DNA of 64,000 nucleotides from ZC4RG30 sp965652645. Its GTDB lineage: Bacteria > Pseudomonadota > Gammaproteobacteria > Steroidobacterales > Steroidobacteraceae. Position numbers and translations under genes: made by a program. Shown one piece after another: positions 50,522 to 59,044 of the stretch (positions within the stretch are counted from its first letter, which is position 1; every line of letters begins with the position of its first letter). The notes below the pieces were generated by a model. That model saw only the letters and a list, made by a program, of their open reading frames with translations, did no database searches and was not told where the DNA came from. Location: the NCBI GenBank assembly GCA_965652645.1, contig CBFGXE010000002.1:1-64000 (forward strand). Direction: 5' to 3'.

Positions 50522-52268
50522 CTTCAACCGCCGTGCCCGGGGCTTCCGGGCGATCGCCGCCATCGGCCTGCTGTGCTTCGGCACCGGCGTGATGGCCGCG
50601 CAGGCCGACCGCCAGGTCACGCTGGTGGACTGGGCGCGCGAGGCGAAGCGCGATTCGCTGCTGGCCGCGATCACCTCCCCGGACGTCGATGTGAACGTGC
50701 GCTCCGGCGACGGCTCCACCGCGCTGATGTGGGCCGCCTTCCACGGCGACCAGGAGATGGTCGGTGCGCTGCTGAAGGCCGGCGCGAAGGCCAACGCGGC
50801 CAACAGGTACGGCGCCACCGCGCTCACCGAAGCCATCCGGCTTGGCGACATGGCCATCTTCCGCACCCTGCTGGATGCCGGCGCGGACATCGAGTCCCCG
50901 AATCCGGACAACGAGACGGCGCTGATGCTGGCGATCAGCGAGAACCAGCCGGAGATGGCGAAGATCCTCATCGAGCGCGGCGCCAACGTGAAGGCCATGG
51001 AAACCTTCCGCGACCAGACGGCGCTGATGTGGGCGGCCGGCAACAACCAGCCGGAAATCCTCGACATGTTGCTGGCGCGCGGCGCCGCCGCGCAGGTCAA
51101 CCTGCGTGGCAAGCATGATGACTGGGCGCGGCAGCTCACCTCCGAGCCGCGCGCGCAGTTCGGCACGCGCCACACCGGCGGCCTGACCGCGCTGCTCTAC
51201 GCCACGCGTTCCGGCTGCCTGCCCTGCGCCGAGTCGCTGATCAAGGCCGGCGCCGACGTGAACCTGCCGAACCCCGACGGCGTCACGCCCTTGATCAACG
51301 CGCTGGACAACCGGCGCTTCGACATCGCCATGCTGCTGCTGGACAAGGGCGCCAATCCCCATACCTGGGACTGGCATGGCCGCACGCCGCTGTACACGGC
51401 GGTGACGATGAACGTCACCGGTGGCGGTGGCGGGTTCGGCGGCGGACGGGGCGGGCCGGGCGGTGGCCGCGGACCCGGTGGTCCGGGAGGACCTGGTGGC
51501 CCCGGTGGACCCGGTGGTCCCGGTGGTCCCGGCGGTTTCGGCGGCGGCGCCCCGGGTGGTCCCGGCGCGGGCGCTGCGCGCGCACCGGCCGTCACCGCGA
51601 TGGACGTCATCAACCGCCTGCTCGACATCGGCGTGGACACCAACCACCAGCTCACGCAGAAGCGCCCCTACGGCACCGGCGGCGGCCGCTTCGAGCAGTA
51701 CGATCGCCGCGGCGGCACCGGTCCGCTGATGATCGCGGTGATGAACAACGACCATGAGGCCATCCAGGCGCTGCTGGCGCACGGGGCCGAGGTCGACCTG
51801 CGCAATGTGTTCGAGATGACGCCGCTGATGATCGCCGTGGGCATGACCGGCACCGCCGGCCGCGCCGGCGGCGGCGGACCCGGCGGTGATCCTGCCCGCA
51901 CGCTGCGCACCCTGGAACTGCTGCTGGACGCGGGCGCCAACATCGACGCCCAGGTGACCGGCAGCCAGAAGCGCACCGCCAGGCTGGTGTCCTATGTGCA
52001 GGGCCGCAATGACCAGGAGGGCAAGACCGCCCTGATGCACGCCGCCGAGACCGGCAACGACCGCATCGCCAAGCTGCTGCTGGACCGCGGCGCAAACCCG
52101 CAGGTCAAGGATGCCGCCGGCAAGACGGCGCTGGACATTGCGCGCGCCGCACCGCCCGTGGGCGACGAGACCGAGCAGCAGAAGCAGGCGCGCCTCAGGG
52201 TGGAGGCAGGCCGCAAGGCCATGGTGCCGCTGATGGAAGCTGCCATTGCCCGCAGTGGCGGCGGCTAG
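50514..52268 (+). CDS. Exported ankyrin-repeat protein with Gly/Pro-rich insert (paralogue 2)
   Basis: A 584-residue protein. I chose TTG 50514, with GGGAG six bases upstream and overlap with the MBL stop; ATG 50499 is the alternative. A signal peptide follows (GFRAIAAIGLLCFGTGVMAA). It has about ten ankyrin repeats, a CxxC in TRSGCLPCAESLIKAG, and a GGP/GPG collagen-like run at about residues 303-350 coded by 9-bp repeats. Repeat order and insert position equal the protein at 32883-34517. It is the last gene of the cytochrome/DUF1552/MBL cluster and is followed by a terminator, so it probably binds one of those partners. Confidence 0.87.
   Translation: MSNFNRRARGFRAIAAIGLLCFGTGVMAAQADRQVTLVDWAREAKRDSLLAAITSPDVDVNVRSGDGSTALMWAAFHGDQEMVGALLKAGAKANAANRYGATALTEAIRLGDMAIFRTLLDAGADIESPNPDNETALMLAISENQPEMAKILIERGANVKAMETFRDQTALMWAAGNNQPEILDMLLARGAAAQVNLRGKHDDWARQLTSEPRAQFGTRHTGGLTALLYATRSGCLPCAESLIKAGADVNLPNPDGVTPLINALDNRRFDIAMLLLDKGANPHTWDWHGRTPLYTAVTMNVTGGGGGFGGGRGGPGGGRGPGGPGGPGGPGGPGGPGGPGGFGGGAPGGPGAGAARAPAVTAMDVINRLLDIGVDTNHQLTQKRPYGTGGGRFEQYDRRGGTGPLMIAVMNNDHEAIQALLAHGAEVDLRNVFEMTPLMIAVGMTGTAGRAGGGGPGGDPARTLRTLELLLDAGANIDAQVTGSQKRTARLVSYVQGRNDQEGKTALMHAAETGNDRIAKLLLDRGANPQVKDAAGKTALDIARAAPPVGDETEQQKQARLRVEAGRKAMVPLMEAAIARSGGG
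51471..51533. repeat. 9-bp tandem repeat coding for Gly-Pro-rich insert
   Basis: Seven 9-base units of the type GGWCCCGGT in frame within the ankyrin gene, encoding GPG/GGP triplets; the flanking DNA is also Gly-codon rich. The same kind of insert occurs at 33586-33630 in the paralogue but in different codons, so the insert is kept at protein level. Confidence 0.8.
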
Positions 52269-52291
52269 CTGCGGCCGCCAGTCTGGACCAG

Positions 52292-52320
52292 AAGGCCGGC
52301 CGACCCGCCGGCCTTTTTTC
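52292..52320 (+). terminator. Intrinsic terminator after the ankyrin gene
   Basis: A 9-bp stem (AAGGCCGGC / GCCGGCCTT) with a 6-base loop runs into a TTTTTT tract. It closes the 45751-52268 cluster and separates it from the ammonium transporter. Confidence 0.88.
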
Positions 52321-52423
52321 TGCACCACCGTGGTGCACATACAGTTGGTTCGACCAATGGTTGGTCCAGCTGCATAATCCCCCGCCGACAAGAACCAGAA
52401 CTCAACCCGGGGGGCCCACTTCC

Positions 52424-53656
52424 GTGACTACACCTGAACTGAGCGGTGCCGACACCGCCTGGATGCTCACGTCCACCGCACTCGTGCTTTTCATGACGCT
52501 GCCGGGCCTGGCGCTGTTCTACAGCGGCCTGGTGCGCAGCAAGAACTCGCTCTCCATCCTCGTGCAGTGCTTCGCCATCACCGGCGTGGTCACGGTGCTG
52601 TGGTATGCGGTGGGCTACAGCCTGGTGTTCCGCGACGGCGGCAGCGCCCAGGCGGTGATTGGCGGGCTGGGCGCGGCGTTCTTCGGTGACCTGACGCGCG
52701 AAGGCCTCACCGGCACCATTCCCGAGCCACTGTTCGCCATGTTCCAGATGACCTTTGCCATCATCACGCCGGCGCTGGTGATCGGCGGTTATGCCGAGCG
52801 CATCCGCTTCAGCGCGGTGCTGTGGTTCTCGGCCCTGTGGCTGCTGCTGGTGTACGTGCCCATCGCGCACTGGATCTGGGGCGGTGGCTGGCTGGCCGGG
52901 CTGGGCGTGATGGACTTCGCCGGCGGCCTGGTGGTGCACGTGAACGCGGGCATGGCCGCGCTGGTGTGCGCCATCGTCATCGGTCGCCGCCGCGGCTTCC
53001 CGCAGGTGCCGATGCCGCCGCACAGCCTGCCGCTGGCGGCCTGCGGCGCGGGCATGCTGTGGGTGGGCTGGTTCGGCTTCAACGGCGGCAGCGCGCTCGG
53101 GGCCGGCAGCGGCGCCTCGATGGCCGTGCTGGTCACGCACCTGGGCGCCTCGGCCGGCGCGCTGGCGTGGATGGTCATGGAGTGGAGCAAGTACGGCAAA
53201 CCGAGCCTCCTGGGCGTGATCACCGGCATGGTGGCGGGCCTCGGCACCATTACGCCGGCATCCGGCTTCGTGGGCGTGGGCGGCGCGCTGGTGATTGGCC
53301 TGGCCGCGGGCGTGGTGTGTTTCCTGGCCACGCAGTTCCTCAAGCGCGTGCTGCACCTGGATGACTCGCTGGACGTCTCACCCGTGCACGGCGTGGGCGG
53401 CATCGTCGGCAGCCTGCTCACCGGCGTGTTCGCGGCGGCCTCGCTGGGGGGGACCGGATTCTCCGTGCAGGAGTCGATCGGGGCCCAATTCGGCGTGCAG
53501 GCGCTGGGCGTAGTGGTCACGATGGCCTGGTGCGGACTGGTCACCTGGGGCCTGCTGAAGCTGATCGACGTCACGCTGGGCCTGCGCGTGGGCGAGGAAT
53601 CCGAATCCCAGGGCCTGGATCTGGCCGAGCACGGCGAACGGGGCTACATTCACTAG
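52424..53656 (+). CDS. amt: Ammonium transporter (Amt family)
   Basis: A 410-residue membrane protein with 11 expected helices. The start is GTG 52424 after a GGGGG ribosome site; the frame upstream crosses the terminator region. Family marks: TLPGLALFYSGLVRSKNSLS, FQMTFAIITPALVIGGYAER, and DFAGGLVVHVNAGMAALVCA with the first pore His. WVGWFGFNGGSALGAG and SPVHGVGGIVGSLLTGVF (second pore His) complete the set. It conducts NH3/NH4+ across the inner membrane. No glnK gene is adjacent, unlike the usual amtB-glnK pair. Confidence 0.95.
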   Translation: MTTPELSGADTAWMLTSTALVLFMTLPGLALFYSGLVRSKNSLSILVQCFAITGVVTVLWYAVGYSLVFRDGGSAQAVIGGLGAAFFGDLTREGLTGTIPEPLFAMFQMTFAIITPALVIGGYAERIRFSAVLWFSALWLLLVYVPIAHWIWGGGWLAGLGVMDFAGGLVVHVNAGMAALVCAIVIGRRRGFPQVPMPPHSLPLAACGAGMLWVGWFGFNGGSALGAGSGASMAVLVTHLGASAGALAWMVMEWSKYGKPSLLGVITGMVAGLGTITPASGFVGVGGALVIGLAAGVVCFLATQFLKRVLHLDDSLDVSPVHGVGGIVGSLLTGVFAAASLGGTGFSVQESIGAQFGVQALGVVVTMAWCGLVTWGLLKLIDVTLGLRVGEESESQGLDLAEHGERGYIH

Positions 53657-53659
53657 AGG

Positions 53660-53950
53660 ATGAGCCAGGACGTCATTTCGCACGAGGAAGGCGCCGGCAG
53701 CGGCGCCTTCTTCCTTTCGCGCGACGGTACACGCATCGCCGAGATGACGTACCGGCGCCTCTCGCCCGACCGCATCCTCATCGACCACACCTTCGTGGAC
53801 CCGGCCCTGCGGGGGCGCGGCGTGGCCCGGCAGCTGCTCGATGCCGCGGTGGCCTGGGCCCGCCAGGAAGGCGTCCTGATCAGCGCCACCTGTTCCTATG
53901 CCGTGGTGCAGCTGGCGCGCGACGCCTCGCTGGCGGACGTGCGCGGCTGA
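53660..53950 (+). CDS. GNAT-family acetyltransferase (YidJ/YjdJ-like, minimal)
   Basis: A 96-residue protein, the compact 'Gcn5-related N-acetyltransferase' form: AFFLSRDGTRIAEMTYRRLS, RILIDHTFVDPALRGRGVAR with the acetyl-CoA-binding RGRGVA loop, and LLDAAVAWARQEGVLISATC. The acceptor is unknown. It starts three bases after the amt stop and ends immediately before the pseudouridine synthase ATG, so the three may be co-transcribed. Confidence 0.88.
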   Translation: MSQDVISHEEGAGSGAFFLSRDGTRIAEMTYRRLSPDRILIDHTFVDPALRGRGVARQLLDAAVAWARQEGVLISATCSYAVVQLARDASLADVRG

Positions 53951-54682
53951 ATGGAGAACCCGCGACTCTCCAAGCGCATGGGCGAGCTGGGCCTGTGCTC
54001 GCGCCGCGAGGCCGAACGCTGGATCACCAATGGCTGGGTGAAGGTGGACGGCCAGGTCATCGACACACTCGGCGTGCGCGTCCCGCCGCAGGCACGCATC
54101 GAGATCGATCCTGCCGCGCGCGCGCACCAGCAAACGCAGGTCACCATCCTGCTGCACAAGCCGGTAGGGTTTGTCTCCGGACAGGCCGAGGATGGCTACG
54201 AACCGGCCGTGGTGCTCATCCGGCCTGAGAACCGCTGGAGCGGCGATACCCTGCCGCTGCGCTTTGATCCGGCGCACCTGCGCGGCCTTGCGCCGGCGGG
54301 CCGGCTGGACATCGATTCCACCGGGCTGCTGGTGCTCACGCAGGACGGGCGGGTGGCGAAACAGCTCATCGGCCAGGACTCCAGCATCGACAAGGAATAC
54401 CTGGTGCGCGTGGAGGGCCGGCTTGCGCCCGGCGGGCTGGAACGCCTGCGCCACGGGCTGTCGCTGGACGGCGTGAGGCTCAGGCCCGCCGTCGTCGCCT
54501 GGCAGAACGACGAGCAGCTGCGTTTTGTGCTGCGCGAGGGCCGCAAGCGGCAGATCCGCCGCATGTGCGAGCTGGTGGGGCTGACAGTCACGGGGCTGAA
54601 GCGGGTGCGCAGCGGCAAGGTGCTGCTGGGCGGGCTGCCGGCGGGAAAATGGCGCTACCTGCGCCCGGACGAGCGTTTCTGA
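53951..54682 (+). CDS. rluF: 23S rRNA pseudouridine synthase (RluF/RsuA type)
   Basis: A 243-residue protein with an S4 RNA-binding domain (1-60; RLSKRMGELGLCSRREAERW, WVKVDGQVI) and an RsuA-type synthase domain. The domain shows ILLHKPVGFVSGQ, the catalytic Asp in LAPAGRLDIDSTGLLVL, KEYLVRVEG and EGRKRQIRRMCELVGL. It isomerises a uridine in ribosomal RNA. The RluF branch is favoured by the RRMCE ending and the GLPAGKWRYL tail, but other RsuA-group members cannot be excluded. Its ATG directly follows the GNAT stop. Confidence 0.88.
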   Translation: MENPRLSKRMGELGLCSRREAERWITNGWVKVDGQVIDTLGVRVPPQARIEIDPAARAHQQTQVTILLHKPVGFVSGQAEDGYEPAVVLIRPENRWSGDTLPLRFDPAHLRGLAPAGRLDIDSTGLLVLTQDGRVAKQLIGQDSSIDKEYLVRVEGRLAPGGLERLRHGLSLDGVRLRPAVVAWQNDEQLRFVLREGRKRQIRRMCELVGLTVTGLKRVRSGKVLLGGLPAGKWRYLRPDERF

Positions 54683-54707
54683 GGCGGTGCCACTGCGCCG
54701 CGCGGCC

Positions 54708-55343
54708 TCAGCGCGTGGCCGACTCTTTCCTGAAGCCCCTGGCCACGAGATAGACCTCGCGTGATTCCTTGCGCGAAGCGGCAGGCTTCCTGATCAGCAC
54801 CTTCTCGAAGTGCGAGCGCAGCTCCTTCAGATACTGGTCGGACCCTGCGCCCTGGAACATCTTGGCCACGAACGTGGCGCCGGGCTTGAGCATCTGGCGC
54901 ACGGTATCCAGCGCCAGCTCGAGGAAATAGATCGAGGAGGCCTGGTCCGCGGAGGCGATGCCGGTGATGTTGGGCGCGATGTCCGAGATGACCAGGTCGA
55001 ACTTTTCCCCGCCCAGCCAGTCCAGCAGCTGCTGCACGATGCCCTCGTCGGTGAAATCGCCCTGTATGAAGTCCACGTTGCGCAAGGCATCCATGGGCAG
55101 GATGTCGGTGGCCAGGATATGGCCCCTGGCTCCCACCAGCCGGCTGGCCACCTGCGACCAGCCGCCGGGCGCCGAACCCAGGTCGAGGATGCGCATGCCG
55201 GGGCGGATCAGCTTGTCCTTCTCGTTCAGCTCCAGCAACTTGTAGGCGGCCCGGGACCGGTAGCCATCCTTCCGGGCCTGCTTGACGAAGGGGTCGCTGA
55301 GGTGGCGCGAAATCCAGCTGGCGCTGCTCTTGGATCGGGACAT
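54708..55343 (-). CDS. rlmE: 23S rRNA (uridine-2'-O)-methyltransferase RlmE (FtsJ)
   Basis: A 211-residue protein, the normal length. The start is ATG 55343 (MSRSKSSASWISRHLSDPF); a much longer open frame upstream is rejected because it covers the divergent FAD-protein gene. The SAM site is ILDLGSAPGGWSQVASRLVG. The K-D-K-E catalytic set can be seen in RSRAAYKLLELNEK (Lys), LVISDIAPNITG (Asp), FVAKMFQGAG (Lys) and ESREVYLVARGF (Glu). It methylates the A-loop uridine of the large ribosomal subunit. FtsH, its usual neighbour, is not next to it. Confidence 0.96.
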   Translation of the reverse strand: MSRSKSSASWISRHLSDPFVKQARKDGYRSRAAYKLLELNEKDKLIRPGMRILDLGSAPGGWSQVASRLVGARGHILATDILPMDALRNVDFIQGDFTDEGIVQQLLDWLGGEKFDLVISDIAPNITGIASADQASSIYFLELALDTVRQMLKPGATFVAKMFQGAGSDQYLKELRSHFEKVLIRKPAASRKESREVYLVARGFRKESATR

Positions 55344-55406
55344 GGTGCGGAAATCACGCGGTAGAATGCGGGGATTGTAAACCCTCTGCCGGATTGACCG
55401 GCCAGG

Positions 55407-57020
55407 ATGTCCGCGGTGATCCGCATCTCCGGGCTGCAGCTGCCGCTCGACTACACACCCGAATCCCTGCGCGCCGCCATCGTGGGCCGGCTGGCCATCG
55501 ACGAGGCCGACCTGCTGGACTTCACGCTGTTCAAGCGCAGCCACGACGCGCGCCGCAAGAACAGCGCCGTTGTCTTCGTCTGCATCATCGACGCTGCGGT
55601 GCGCGACGAGGCCTCGGTGCTCAGGCGCTTCGCGCACGACCGGCAGGTCGAGGTCGCACCCGACACCGCCTACCACCCGGTGGCAAGGGCGCCGGCCACG
55701 CTGCGCGAGCGGCCGCTGGTGGTGGGCTTCGGCCCCGCCGGCCTGTTCGCCGCGTTGCTGCTGGCGCAGATGGGTTTCCGCCCCATCGTGCTGGAGCGCG
55801 GGCGCGAGGTGCGGCGGCGCACACGCGACACCTGGGCGCTGTGGCGGCAGCGCATCCTCACGCCCGAGTCCAACGTGCAGTTCGGCGAGGGCGGCGCGGG
55901 CCTGTTCTCCGACGGCAAGCTCTACAGCCAGATCCGCGACCCGAAGTTCTACGGCCGCAAGGTGATGCACGAATTCGTGCGCGCCGGCGCGCCGGCGGAA
56001 ATCCTCTACGTGAGCAAGCCGCACATCGGCACCTTCCGCCTCACCGGCGTGGTGAGCGCAATGCGCGAGGAAATCCTCTCGCTCGGCGGCGAGGTGCGCT
56101 TCGAGAACCGCGTCACCGACCTGCTGCTGGAGGATGGCCGCATCGGGGGCGTGGTGCTCGACAATGGCGAGGCAGTGCAATCCCGCCACGTGGTGCTTGC
56201 GCCGGGACACAGCTCGCGCGACACCATGCGCATGCTGGAGCGGCGCGGCGTGTTCCTGGAGGCCAAGCCGTTCTCCGTCGGCTTTCGCATCGAGCATCCG
56301 CAGTCGATGATCGACCGGGCGCGCCTCGGGCGCTTCGCCGGGCACAAGGAGATCGGCGCCGCCGACTACAAGCTGGTGCACCACGCCCGCAACGGGCGCG
56401 GCGTGTACAGCTTCTGCATGTGCCCCGGGGGCACCGTGGTGGCGGCGACTTCCGAACCACAGCGCGTGGTCACCAACGGCATGAGCCAGTACTCGCGCAA
56501 TGAGCGCAATGCCAATGCCGGCATCGTGGTGGGCATCAGCCCCGAGGTGGACTACCCGGGCGGACCGCTGGCCGGCCTGGCGCTGCAGGAAGGGCTGGAA
56601 TCCGGCGCCTTCGTGCTCGGCGGCAGCAACTACAACGCGCCGGCGCAGCTGGTGGGCGATTTCCTGCGTGGCCGGGCCTCCACCGGACTGGGCGATGTGA
56701 TTCCCTCGTACAAGCCGGGCGTGCAGCCTTGCGACCTTGCCCCGGCGCTGCCGGACTACGCCATCCAGGCCATCCGCGAGGCACTGCCGGCCTTCGGGCG
56801 CCAGATCCGCGGCTTCGACCGCGAGGATGCGGTGCTCACCGGCGTGGAGACGCGCACCTCCTCCCCCGTACGCATCACGCGCGACCCTGGAACGCTGCAG
56901 AGCCTGAATGTCCGCGGCCTGTATCCCTGCGGCGAAGGCGCGGGCTACGCCGGCGGCATCCTCTCCGCAGGCGTGGATGGCATCCGGGTGGCCGAGGCGG
57001 TGGCGCGGAGCCTCGCATGA
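55407..57020 (+). CDS. Uncharacterised FAD-dependent dehydrogenase (COG2509 type)
   Basis: A 537-residue protein. An N-terminal alpha/beta cap (about 1-95; LDFTLFKRSHDARRKNSAVV) precedes a Rossmann FAD site, RPLVVGFGPAGLFAALLLAQ, with LERG after the second strand. ESNVQFGEGGAGLFSDGKLY, SFCMCPGGTVVAATSE, YSRNERNANAGIVVGI and LYPCGEGAGYAGGILSAGVD are hallmarks of this widely conserved but unassigned family. The CMCPGG Cys pair and PCGEGAGYAGG loop are probably at the flavin. It is coupled (ATGA) to the rRNA methyltransferase gene downstream, hinting at RNA-related work. Confidence 0.9.
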   Translation: MSAVIRISGLQLPLDYTPESLRAAIVGRLAIDEADLLDFTLFKRSHDARRKNSAVVFVCIIDAAVRDEASVLRRFAHDRQVEVAPDTAYHPVARAPATLRERPLVVGFGPAGLFAALLLAQMGFRPIVLERGREVRRRTRDTWALWRQRILTPESNVQFGEGGAGLFSDGKLYSQIRDPKFYGRKVMHEFVRAGAPAEILYVSKPHIGTFRLTGVVSAMREEILSLGGEVRFENRVTDLLLEDGRIGGVVLDNGEAVQSRHVVLAPGHSSRDTMRMLERRGVFLEAKPFSVGFRIEHPQSMIDRARLGRFAGHKEIGAADYKLVHHARNGRGVYSFCMCPGGTVVAATSEPQRVVTNGMSQYSRNERNANAGIVVGISPEVDYPGGPLAGLALQEGLESGAFVLGGSNYNAPAQLVGDFLRGRASTGLGDVIPSYKPGVQPCDLAPALPDYAIQAIREALPAFGRQIRGFDREDAVLTGVETRTSSPVRITRDPGTLQSLNVRGLYPCGEGAGYAGGILSAGVDGIRVAEAVARSLA

Positions 57021-57745
57021 AGTTCGAGGACATCCGCAAGCTGCAGCAGAGGAAGTTCCGCGAGCAAGCCGGCTGGTACCTGCTTGAGGGCGAGCACCTG
57101 GTGCAGGAGCTGCAGAAGGCTGCCGTGCGCGAGCCGAAGCTGCGCACCAGCGAGATCTACGTCACCGGCGGGCATGAGCGCTGGCGCAGCCAGCTCACCG
57201 TGCATGTCGTCACCACCCGGCAGATGGAGCAGATCAGCGAGACCCGCACGCCGCAGGGCATCGTGGCCGTTGCACCCATGCTGCCGCCACCCGCGCCGCA
57301 GCCCGGCGAGCGCGCCATCTACCTGCACGAGATCCAGGACCCGGGCAATCTCGGCACCATCCTGCGCACGCTGGCCTGGTTCGGGAAGTTCCGTTGCCTG
57401 CTCGGTCCGGGCAGCGTCGATCGGTACAACGGCAAGGTGGTCCGGGCGAGCATGGGCGCCATCTTCCACGTGCCGGTGGAGGCCGACGTGTCGCTGGAGT
57501 CGTTGCCGGCGCGTTTCCCGCGCATGGCCAGCCTCGACCTGAAGGGCGAATCCATCGCGGCGCCGGCCTTCCGGCAGTTCGACTGCTACCTCTTCGGCAA
57601 TGAGGCACGCGGCCTGCCGCGGACGCAGGTGGCGGCGCTGGGTGCACAGCCCTTCGCCATCCGCGGCACCGGCGCAATGGAATCGCTCAACGTCGCCGCG
57701 GCCGTCACGGCCTGCCAGTACGAGCTGGCGCGCGGCGAGGGTTGA
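57017..57745 (+). CDS. TrmH/SpoU-family RNA 2'-O-methyltransferase
   Basis: A 242-residue protein. An N-terminal substrate-binding domain (about 1-95; QRKFREQAGWYLLEGEHLV) is followed by a SPOUT knot domain with motif 1 IQDPGNLGTILRTLAWFG, motif 2 CYLFGNEARGLP and motif 3 FAIRGTGAMESLNVAAAVTA. It methylates ribose in rRNA or tRNA using SAM. The N-terminal domain resembles RlmB/TsnR-type rRNA enzymes. It starts within the stop of the FAD protein. The target is not deducible. Confidence 0.92.
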   Translation: MKFEDIRKLQQRKFREQAGWYLLEGEHLVQELQKAAVREPKLRTSEIYVTGGHERWRSQLTVHVVTTRQMEQISETRTPQGIVAVAPMLPPPAPQPGERAIYLHEIQDPGNLGTILRTLAWFGKFRCLLGPGSVDRYNGKVVRASMGAIFHVPVEADVSLESLPARFPRMASLDLKGESIAAPAFRQFDCYLFGNEARGLPRTQVAALGAQPFAIRGTGAMESLNVAAAVTACQYELARGEG

Positions 57746-57751
57746 GGCAGC

Positions 57752-58927
57752 TCAGCGGCCGGCCGGCGCCCCGCCAGGATCGCGGCAGGCATAGGGCGCG
57801 TAGGAAACATCCGCGGGCAACACCACGTCGGTGCCACTCCATGTGCCCGCGAAATACTCCGGATCCTCCGCCACGAAGCTGCGCGTCAATCGTGTGCCGG
57901 TGGCATCCAGCGCGAATCGCTCGACAATCTTCAGCCGCGTGCCGTGCAGGATGCGTGAATCGGCGTTGAGCACGCCCGGCGCGAACCCCGTGGTCTCCAC
58001 CACCAGCACGTCACCCTCCCAGCGTCCCACCGAATAACCGGCGCGCGAGGGCGTGTGGCCCGCCGGTGGCGCGCGGCGATCCAGGTGGATCTCGCGCACC
58101 AGGTCCATGTGTCCATAACGCAGCGTGATGCGCGCCGGCGCCTGCTCGATGCGGTTCACCACCGAATCGAAGGTCCAGTCGAAGAGGATGCTGGTGGGCT
58201 CGCAGCGCAGCCGCGGATTGTCGGTGCTGGCCGGGTCAAAGGCCTGCACCGCCTGGCGGCCGCGTGCGGTGAGCTGCACGGGGATCGGGCGGTCCCACGC
58301 TGCCTTGACGGGATCCGCGGCCAGCGAGGCAGGCGTGCCGCGCGCGCCGGGGAATGCACCCTGTCCTCCCGGCAGGTCGCCGGGCTTCATCCCGGCCGCT
58401 TCGCTCAGCGGCACCAGCGTGCCGAGCTGGCCGCGCGGATCGGACATCACGCGCTGCTCGGCAGCCCATTCGCCCGCCAGGTTCGGCCGGCCATCCGCGG
58501 TGCGCATGGCGCGACGCGCCGGCGCAGGTGCGGCCTGCGCAACCGCGAGCTGGCGCTGTCCATAGCGGTCCATGCTGCTGCCGTCGGCGAACAGGATGGT
58601 GGCGAGGTAACACTGGTTGGGCTTGCGCCGCTCCGGCGAGCCGGTGACGGTGATGGTGGTGCCGATGCGGAACATCTCCCGCGTCCAGCCCGAGCGGCGC
58701 AGCGCGTTCACCGAGCGCATCTCGCACTTCCATGCCGCAGTCCTGCCATCGGCGCCGCGCACCTCAAGGTGAATCCAGGAGTGGGGATTGATCAGCTCGA
58801 TCTCTGTGAGCCGGCCCGTGATGGTGATGTCCTTGTTCAGGTCCCAGTTGGAGATGCCATGGTGCGCCTGTGCGAGGCCGGCCAGTGCGCCGAGCAACAC
58901 TGCCGCGAGGGCCGTTCCGGTCTTCAT
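57752..58927 (-). CDS. Exported DUF6152-like protein with conserved C-terminal domain
   Basis: A 391-residue protein. The start is ATG 58927 (MKTGTALAAVLLGALAGLAQ), a signal peptide ending before AHHGISNWD. Residues 20-130 match DUF6152: ITITGRLTEIELINPHSWIH, KCEMRSVNALRRSGWTREMF and IGTTITVTGSPERRKPNQC. The C-terminal half has YSVGRWEGDVLVVETTGFAP and RFALDATGTRLTRSFVAEDP, a domain common in large sets of exported proteins of acidobacteria and gammaproteobacteria. The early His pair (AHHG) could bind metal. Function unknown. Confidence 0.82.
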   Translation of the reverse strand: MKTGTALAAVLLGALAGLAQAHHGISNWDLNKDITITGRLTEIELINPHSWIHLEVRGADGRTAAWKCEMRSVNALRRSGWTREMFRIGTTITVTGSPERRKPNQCYLATILFADGSSMDRYGQRQLAVAQAAPAPARRAMRTADGRPNLAGEWAAEQRVMSDPRGQLGTLVPLSEAAGMKPGDLPGGQGAFPGARGTPASLAADPVKAAWDRPIPVQLTARGRQAVQAFDPASTDNPRLRCEPTSILFDWTFDSVVNRIEQAPARITLRYGHMDLVREIHLDRRAPPAGHTPSRAGYSVGRWEGDVLVVETTGFAPGVLNADSRILHGTRLKIVERFALDATGTRLTRSFVAEDPEYFAGTWSGTDVVLPADVSYAPYACRDPGGAPAGR

Positions 58928-59044
58928 GCCCGCTTCCCCTGCTGATTGACCGCCACCGGCAGGATAGGCAGGCTGCGCACGGCGTGCAATCCGTGCCGCA
59001 GGCAGGGTGCCCATGACGACAACCAGGCCACCACGGCCGCCTGG

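Noticed and set aside
50259..52391. A 710-residue minus-strand frame over the ankyrin gene
   Set aside because: Antisense of ankyrin and Gly/Pro repeats; no recognisable domain.
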